A stretch of 64,000 nt of DNA from Periplaneta americana. Lineage: Eukaryota > Arthropoda > Insecta > Blattodea > Blattidae. The stretch's first letter is position 1. The number at the start of each line of letters is the position of its first letter. Under the pieces are notes generated by a model. That model ran no database searches. It was given only the letters and a program-made list of their open reading frames with translations, and had not been told where the DNA came from. Location: contig NC_091120.1 in NCBI RefSeq assembly GCF_040183065.1, positions 177,021,988 to 177,085,987 on the forward strand. Reading direction: 5' to 3'. This document shows positions 60,962-64,000 of this stretch, piece after piece. The translations under genes were made by a program, and so were the position numbers.

Positions 60962-62005
60962 TTACTCAGTATATTATAGAAATCTTCTTTCTATGTGTCT
61001 ACTTACTTAAGGCCCCAAAAGATTTCACTTTCATATCATCAGTATACAATTATGTGTTGCATTAACTATAATAATATTTCATTTTTAATGGTAATAATGT
61101 CACCAAACATTCTTAAGTTTTGTAGTTCTTAATATCGAATACACAGCTGTACTTGGAAAACTACAGACCAGAGAATCAGACTTGTAAATTATTTTTATAC
61201 GTTATCAAAAAAATTACACAAATGAAGATCGACATATTGGCATTATGATGTGAAAGAATCTGACCCATCTGAACTCTAAGTATGTCAGCAATCCTGTAGG
61301 TCATGGCCTTCGTGTAATAGCTATTGTTTATTGTAGTGTGTGTTTTGTTTTATTCTGAAATGCAATTAATTAGTTCTCAAAACTGACGAAAGATGGATTT
61401 TGGAAAATAGGAAAATGATGTAGGAAAATTGACATTTCACTGAAAACTACTATTTTTCTGAAAAATTTTGGGTTCCAAGCTTCAAAATGATGGGTCATTT
61501 ATTAAAATCCGTTCACCCGTTTTCCCGTAATTTCCATTACCAGTTCAAATTATATATATAGAAGATAATAGCCTCACACATGGTCTCTTGCTAGATCCTT
61601 CATATTCAAGAGTGCTAATTGAATTTAGCTGGGTTTTCGTGATTAATTAGGGGGGAAGTGTGAAGACTGTTGAATAATCCAATGATAATTTAATCAAGAG
61701 GTGGATTCAGAGATACTACTGTAGTTTGTAAATTACTATACTAGACGCCAGTTCGGAAGGCGGTCGCCTGCTAGCGTTTGCGTCGAGAGAGACAGATAGT
61801 GAGAGAAAGGCAATGTACAGCATTGCCACATTGTACTTCACACGCGCATGCGATACAAGTAGCTGAGGAGAGAATTTCAATTTTAAAAAGACAATAATGA
61901 CCATAGCCGTTGATTACTGCAAGCATGACAAACTTTTTATCAGAACATTATCGAATCTTACGTTCCATTAATAATGCTTATATCAAGTTTTAAGATTTTT
62001 ATTTG

Positions 62006-62060
<55 letters not shown>

Positions 62061-63178
62061 ATTATTATTATTACTACTACTATTATGTTATCACACAGTT
62101 TTAATACGAAATGTATACGGTGTATTACTAGAAAAAATGATACACTATTTAAGTAGAAATTGTATTTAGGTCTGTTTCTAGGCACAAATTATTTTAGCTA
62201 GTTAAATACCCTAAAACAATAACTACAAGTACCATGTTATATTGCCACATTTCGATCACATTAATATAAATTAGGATTTAATGAATAATCAGTACCTGGT
62301 TTTAATCGAAGTCGCTGATTCTCTCATCAGTCCCGTCAGATTCTCGAAGATACATATCTAATACTGTACGTCGCACCATACTTTTATTAAAATCATCTAA
62401 TTCAGAGACTGTTTTTTCACGACGAGGATATTTTCCAGGAGAACGAAATGTGGCAGTTGTGCTCACATTAAAAGATTTGTTTCCTTCACTAACAATTCTT
62501 TACATGGTTCTCAAACCCACACCACATCCTTCTGGAGTCGTCTCCTGCATGTTGGCAACATTGCAGCCAGCACCATGATGCCCAGCAGAGTTCTGCTCGT
62601 TAATGTTTTTAAAATAATTATACACCTTAAACACTATTTCCCGCGCCTGTCTGTGCAGTACTTGTCTTTTTATAGTATCTCCTTCCATTTATTTATCTTA
62701 CACATACACAGTATGTTAGTTTTACTTATTCGATGTTTTAAAACATTCACGCGTGAACGAAGTAACTCGAGAAGCACTTGTTACTGACTGATTCTGATTG
62801 GTTCTCCTGTTCAAGCTTGTGACGTCACATGTCATACAGGCTACGGCGCATCTAGTGGCCGTCCGCCTTCCGAATTGCCTTCTAGTCTAATAAATTAACG
62901 TAGCTTGGAATATGTTTTGTATAGGTTTGACTGCTGATGAAAAGCGGTTGCTGCAAGAAGCCTACCTCACTGGCACTCTGTGTTGTCTGTGCTGCACGTC
63001 CACATTGGCTGCTGGAGTGAATCTACCTGCAAAACGAGTGATTCTGCGCTCTCCATATATTGGAATAAGTTTCATTAACCTGAGTCGATACAAGCAGATG
63101 GTAGGACGAGCAGGAAGAGCTGGCTTTGGTGAGGCTGGAGAGAGCATCCTCATCTGCAAGAAGAGTGACGCTCCAAAG
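38840..63178 (+). CDS. HELQ: HELQ (Hel308-type) DNA repair helicase, seven exons, 3' end outside window
   Basis: Exons 38840-39905, 43602-43780, 49344-49620, 50831-51036, 54781-54926, 56353-56480 and 62925-63178 join in frame (2256 nt, 752 codons). HELQ is a 3'-5' superfamily 2 helicase related to Hel308 and Drosophila mus301; it acts on stalled forks, interstrand crosslinks and strand-annealing repair. The N-terminal 330 residues are charged and probably disordered. The core begins at LYKWQEECL. Visible motifs: Walker A PTSGGKT (378-384), Ia PFVAIVQEK, Ib ATIEKA, DEIH box VVDEIH (479-484), [52 protein letters not shown]. Winged-helix, ratchet and HhH domains lie downstream. The start ATG follows an in-frame TGA at 38825 and an acceptor at 38806. 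Introns total more than 20 kb because of repeats. Confidence 0.95.
39966..40140. repeat. Foldback repeat just after HELQ exon 1
   Basis: The left arm CGGAATATGTATGGTAAGAC and on (39967-40009) is inverted at 40099-40139. Between them is CATGTTTCGACCTATTTATG, a phrase resembling the terminal repeats of Penelope-like elements. Confidence 0.7.
40222..40485. repeat. Inverted repeat with tRNA-like sequences in both arms
   Basis: Arms 40222-40300 and 40407-40485 are near-identical inverted copies. The inner part of each arm holds a B box (GGTTCGATTCCCGC). The + orientation also has an A box (TAGCTCAGTGGTAGAGCG, 40363-40380), so a tRNA-like unit spans about 40355-40430. The anticodon arm pairs poorly and the acceptor stem has a bulge, so it is not called a tRNA gene. 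Confidence 0.75.
41430..41720 (+). repeat. Degenerate pyrimidine-rich tandem repeat, about 106-bp unit
   Basis: CTGCTTTCCCTGTATGTTTT recurs about 106 bp apart (about 41511 and 41617) within a T/C-rich stretch with repeated TATTCTCGTC. A similar phrase (CTTCTCGTCCTCTTTTACTA) reappears at 42509, after a LINE, so the array was probably split by that insertion. Confidence 0.7.
41766..42500 (+). mobile_element. 3' end of a CR1/L2-like LINE
   Basis: Encodes [20 protein letters not shown] and [17 protein letters not shown], the conserved RT C-terminus of CR1/L2/Jockey-type elements. A long A/T-rich 3'UTR ends CCGGGTATTTACCCATTTAC plus an ACAT run. Confidence 0.8.
42582..42814 (+). mobile_element. 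tRNA-derived SINE, family C
   Basis: tRNA-like head (TGGTTGGTGAGTTGGTATAG; B box GGTTCGATCTC), then GGCATTTAAGTGTGCTTAAA, ending GTTAAATAAAACATAACATT. A 12-bp target duplication TGCCATAAATTG lies at 42570-42581 and 42815-42826. Confidence 0.88.
42827..43601. other. HELQ intron 1, distal part
   Basis: No coding signal or recognised repeat before the acceptor of the Walker A exon. Confidence 0.4.
43602..43780 (+). CDS. HELQ: HELQ exon with Walker A motif
   Basis: Acceptor TTTTTTCCAG, donor AAG|GTAATA. Encodes [27 protein letters not shown] (ATP-binding motif I) and [13 protein letters not shown] (motif Ia). Confidence 0.96.
44147..44400 (-). mobile_element. LINE RT C-terminal fragment
   Basis: Minus-strand ORF with [20 protein letters not shown] and [17 protein letters not shown], the 'RW..HV.RM' region found after RT in many non-LTR elements. 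Confidence 0.65.
44571..44852 (-). mobile_element. Short LINE 3' end with (GAA)n tail
   Basis: Minus strand encodes [20 protein letters not shown] and [13 protein letters not shown]. The tail is a (GAG)n(GAA)n microsatellite (44571-44641). An 11-bp duplication TGAAAATTCTT lies at 44560-44570 and 44853-44863. Confidence 0.8.
44995..45085 (+). mobile_element. Fragment of CR1/L2-like LINE 3' end
   Basis: Carries CCACTGCCACCAGGTATTTA CCCATTT, the same 3' terminus as the element at 41766-42500. Confidence 0.55.
45243..45998 (+). mobile_element. 5'-truncated LINE with (GAT)n tail and perfect 14-bp target duplication
   Basis: One open frame (223 codons from 45282) carries the RT catalytic FADDQ motif, [34 protein letters not shown] and [15 protein letters not shown] (GAT)n tail starts at 45966. 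ATATTTTGTAGCAA is repeated exactly at 45229-45242 and 45999-46012. The intact frame suggests a recent insertion. Confidence 0.9.
46564..46970 (+). mobile_element. 5'-truncated LINE, (TAAG)n-tail family
   Basis: Encodes [20 protein letters not shown] and [20 protein letters not shown], then a (TAAG)n tail. Perfect 14-bp duplication GTGTTATAAATGTT at 46550-46563 and 46971-46984. Confidence 0.9.
46985..47957. other. HELQ intron 2, unclassified
   Basis: No gene or recognised repeat. Confidence 0.35.
47958..48049 (+). repeat. 47-bp tandem duplication
   Basis: Two units, 47958-48004 and 48005-48049, share GATTACAAAGAAA and CACTCATACACAT. Confidence 0.85.
48070..49250 (-). mobile_element. LINE reverse transcriptase fragment
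   Basis: Minus-strand frames read [20 protein letters not shown], then [15 protein letters not shown] (catalytic YADD), then [20 protein letters not shown] and [20 protein letters not shown] palm to C-terminal region with several breaks. It ends just before a HELQ exon. Confidence 0.85.
49344..49620 (+). CDS. HELQ: HELQ exon with DEIH box
   Basis: Acceptor AAATGTAG, donor GATG|GTAATG. Encodes [32 protein letters not shown], and [14 protein letters not shown] (motif II, Mg-ATP hydrolysis). Confidence 0.96.
49685..50160. other. HELQ intron 3, probable repeat of unknown class
   Basis: Starts near GGGTGGAAGGTAGGGTAG and includes GTTCAGAGCAGAAGTGGTG. It looks repeat-like, but I cannot assign it. 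Confidence 0.3.
50165..50575 (-). mobile_element. 5'-truncated LINE, (TAAG)n-tail family, minus strand
   Basis: Antisense copy of the 4199-4995 family; on the minus strand the tail reads AGTAAGTAAG. Flanks share CTATTA (50157-50162 and 50575-50580). Confidence 0.82.
50831..51036 (+). CDS. HELQ: HELQ exon with motif III
   Basis: Acceptor TTTACAG, donor TATTCT|GTAAGT. Encodes [20 protein letters not shown] and [11 protein letters not shown], both conserved in HELQ. Confidence 0.95.
51037..52110. other. HELQ intron 4, unclassified, with a less A/T-rich block
   Basis: About 51600-51950 is richer in G+C than its surroundings and ends near AATAAAAGAG. It has no conserved ORF. I cannot name it. 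Confidence 0.35.
52126..53719 (+). mobile_element. tRNA-derived SINE interrupted by a Mutator-like element
   Basis: Head at 52126-52244 (GTGGAGTAATGGTTAGCACG; B box GGTTCAAATCC), then the remainder from 53486 to the poly(A) tail at about 53720. Its own target duplication AATGCAAACG(T)(C/T)CAC lies at 52111-52125 and 53720-53734. Its 3' half (GCAGTGCAAGCCTTCGGATT) differs from the family A copies. Confidence 0.85.
52245..53477 (-). mobile_element. Internally deleted Mutator-like (MULE) element with TGTCCA-rich ends
   Basis: Target duplication AATTGAAG at 52237-52244 and 53478-53485 (8 bp; 10 with one mismatch). About 200 bp at each end is built from repeats of TGTCCA on the left and TGGACA on the right, spaced about 16-18 bp. 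Minus-strand fragments look like MULE transposase N-terminal ([19 protein letters not shown]) and C-terminal ([20 protein letters not shown]) parts; the catalytic core is missing. Confidence 0.75.
53735..54109. other. HELQ intron 4, no gene
   Basis: Nothing recognised. Confidence 0.35.
54110..54595. repeat. Possible MITE with TTATGCTCGACCAT inverted ends
   Basis: TTTTATGCTCGACCAT at about 54114 is inverted at about 54580-54595. No target duplication is clear. Next to it, 54648-54671 is a perfect hairpin (ATGAAACGAGC, 4-base loop region, GCTCGTTTCAT), enclosed in a wider inverted pair (AATTAAGAC / GTCTTAATT). Confidence 0.5.
54781..54926 (+). CDS. HELQ: HELQ exon with motif IV
   Basis: Acceptor ATTTTTGCAG, donor CCTGG|GTAAGG. 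Encodes [20 protein letters not shown] and [16 protein letters not shown] at the start of the second RecA-like domain. Confidence 0.95.
55252..55555 (+). repeat. About 110-bp imperfect tandem duplication
   Basis: Unit 55339-55452 and a shorter second unit from 55453 share GGTGGTA, CACTGACTGG, ACTCAA and CCAGAAACGC phrases. A related segment with TTACCTTTGCCAGAG precedes them. Confidence 0.65.
55600..56352. other. HELQ intron 5, unclassified
   Basis: A/T-rich; nothing recognised. Confidence 0.35.
56353..56480 (+). CDS. HELQ: HELQ exon
   Basis: Acceptor ATTTGTAG, donor TTCAG|GTATTT. Encodes [20 protein letters not shown] and [13 protein letters not shown], the HELQ block just before motif IVa/V. 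Confidence 0.94.
56524..56763 (-). mobile_element. SINE family A, minus strand
   Basis: Antisense of the 1014-1272 element: it has the GTCGTAAAATAACC end at 56536-56550 and the antisense B box (GGGAATCAAACCC) at 56722-56734. Confidence 0.85.
57262..58338 (+). mobile_element. IS630/Tc1-type transposon turned into a foldback with 340-bp arms
   Basis: Arms 57262-57605 and 57997-58338 are inverted copies, with TA target copies at 57260-57261 and 58339-58340. The terminus reads AAGGGTGCGGCAAAACATCC. The right arm encodes the transposase C-terminus ([40 protein letters not shown]), so the left arm carries the same code reversed. The middle encodes [20 protein letters not shown] and [20 protein letters not shown]. 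Confidence 0.88.
58346..59173. other. HELQ intron 6, with a cluster of GTTTAAAAC motifs
   Basis: No gene. Six copies of GTTTAAAAC or its inverse lie within 58806-58906. Confidence 0.5.
59187..59420 (+). mobile_element. tRNA-derived SINE, family C, second copy
   Basis: Nearly identical to 42582-42814. B box GGTTCGATCCC. Perfect 13-bp target duplication TCTAAAACATGTT at 59174-59186 and 59421-59433. Confidence 0.9.
59717..60066 (+). repeat. Pentanucleotide array (CTTCT)n to (CTCCT)n
   Basis: About 350 bp of strictly pyrimidine + strand. First about 80 bp of CTTCT units, then about 120 bp of CTCTC units, then mixed units with CCCCT and CTCTCT variants. Long open frames through it on both strands are by-products of the 5-bp period. 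Confidence 0.97.
60070..61736. other. HELQ intron 6, unclassified
   Basis: An (AT)n run lies at 60925-60958. AAATCCGTTCACCCGTTTTC near 61505 resembles the 3' phrase of the repeat at 2846-3645, so a related repeat may end at about 61560. No gene seen. Confidence 0.4.
61738..62886 (-). mobile_element. DNA transposon remnant with about 35-bp inverted ends
   Basis: Ends ACTAGACGCCAGTTCGGAAG and (inverted) ACTAGAAGGCAATTCGGAAG. Minus-strand code reads [20 protein letters not shown] and, after a stop, [20 protein letters not shown], the N-terminal part of a transposase seen widely in insects. The catalytic part is missing. A (TTA)n microsatellite sits inside (62006-62068). Confidence 0.75.
62925..63178 (+). 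CDS. HELQ: HELQ exon with motifs V and VI
   Basis: Acceptor TTGTATAG, donor CAAAG|GTGAGC. Encodes [33 protein letters not shown] (motif V) and [19 protein letters not shown] (motif VI). The next exon is outside the window. Confidence 0.96.
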
Positions 63179-63299
63179 GTGAGCTTACATTTACACACAT
63201 TTTATATTGGAGTGAAAATTACTAGGAAACAATTGGCATTCATACAGTCCTCTCTTTTGATTGAAAACTCAAAAAAGTTTCGTATCCATTGTTCAAGAA

Positions 63300-64000
63300 T
63301 TAAAACAGAAAATCAATATCCCGAATTTAAAAGAAAACTTACAAATTAAACCAAATCCTTTAACTCTATTAAATATAGAATATAATCTAAATTTAACAGA
63401 AGAAATACTGAAATCAGAAGTAAACACTGAAATACTGAAACAATTGTCTTTAGAGACAATTAATATTAGGTACCCTCCACAAAACTGGCTTCATTTATAC
63501 ACCGACGGATCCTTGATCTCCAGAGAACAAGGTGCCGGTGCAGGTGTTACGTGCTGTCTCTTCTCACTTTATAGATCTCTTGGATATGGAACAACAAGTT
63601 TTGATGGTGAAATCGTTGCAATAAGTGAATGTCTCAGGAATATTCTATGCCACATCAGTAAATTTAGGAATGCAGTTATATTGTCAGACTCCAAAGCAGC
63701 TATTCTATCAATCGTCTCTAAACATACACCATCATCTCAAACAGCAGAAATAACTAAAATGCTCTCACAATTAATATCACTCAATAAAAGAATTGTATTC
63801 CAATGGATACCATCCCATTGTGGAATCCTGGGAAACGAGAATGTGGATGCTTTAGCAAAGAAGGGCAGCACTGCTACTTACAGACTTGTTACTAAATCTA
63901 CGTATTACTCTGTGAAGATATTTATTAAATCTACATACTTAGACTTCAACAAACAAAATTTGATAACACAGTCTCAAGGGAAAAAATGGAACTCTCTGCA
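63300..64000 (+). mobile_element. LINE with intact RNase H domain, cut by the window end
   Basis: Encodes the RNase H signature residues: WLHLYTDGSLI (Asp), FDGEIVAISECL (Glu), AVILSDSKAAILS (Asp) and FQWIPSHCGILGNENVDALA (His/Asp). The 3' end of the same family is seen at 11736-12365. The left edge is approximate. It lies in HELQ intron 7, just after the motif VI exon. Confidence 0.85.

Overview
This is a 64-kb piece of an animal nuclear genome. Its genes have short coding exons, GT-AG introns of up to several kb, and very many interspersed repeats. The proteins look like insect orthologues. The repeat content (tRNA-derived SINEs, 5'-truncated LINEs with microsatellite tails, hAT, Tc1, MULE and IS630-type DNA transposons, and a Penelope-like element) points to a large-genome insect, most likely a cockroach or termite. 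The species call is inference. No virus-derived or LTR element was recognised.

Five conserved host genes are present. (1) The 3' part of Pcf11 (+, 226-14685, six exons) encodes the C-terminal zinc fingers and acidic tail of the pre-mRNA cleavage/termination factor. (2) NARS2 (-, 15862-23217, four exons) is the complete mitochondrial asparaginyl-tRNA synthetase, 483 aa; its last exon lies 5.6 kb from the others, tail-to-tail with Pcf11. (3) LAMTOR1 (+, 23410-27126, five exons) is the complete Ragulator anchor subunit, 167 aa, head-to-head with NARS2 across 192 bp. (4) A YIPF1/YIPF2-type Golgi membrane protein (-, 35288-36223) has a single coding exon. (5) HELQ (+, 38840 to beyond the window, seven exons seen, 752 codons) is a Hel308-type repair helicase; both RecA-like domains are present and the C-terminus is outside the window.

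The rest is introns, UTRs and repeats. Many elements still show their insertion marks. Three non-autonomous hAT elements have 8-bp target duplications. A Tc1-like element is split by one of those hATs. A Mutator-like element sits inside a SINE. A foldback derives from an IS630/Tc1-type transposon, and a Penelope-like GIY-YIG element sits between inverted arms. Several LINE copies have duplications of 11-14 bp and family-specific microsatellite tails. A 350-bp pentanucleotide array lies in HELQ intron 6.

The five genes do not form one pathway: they act in mRNA 3'-end formation, mitochondrial translation, lysosomal mTORC1 signalling, Golgi traffic and DNA repair. The likely shared control element is the NARS2-LAMTOR1 divergent promoter.
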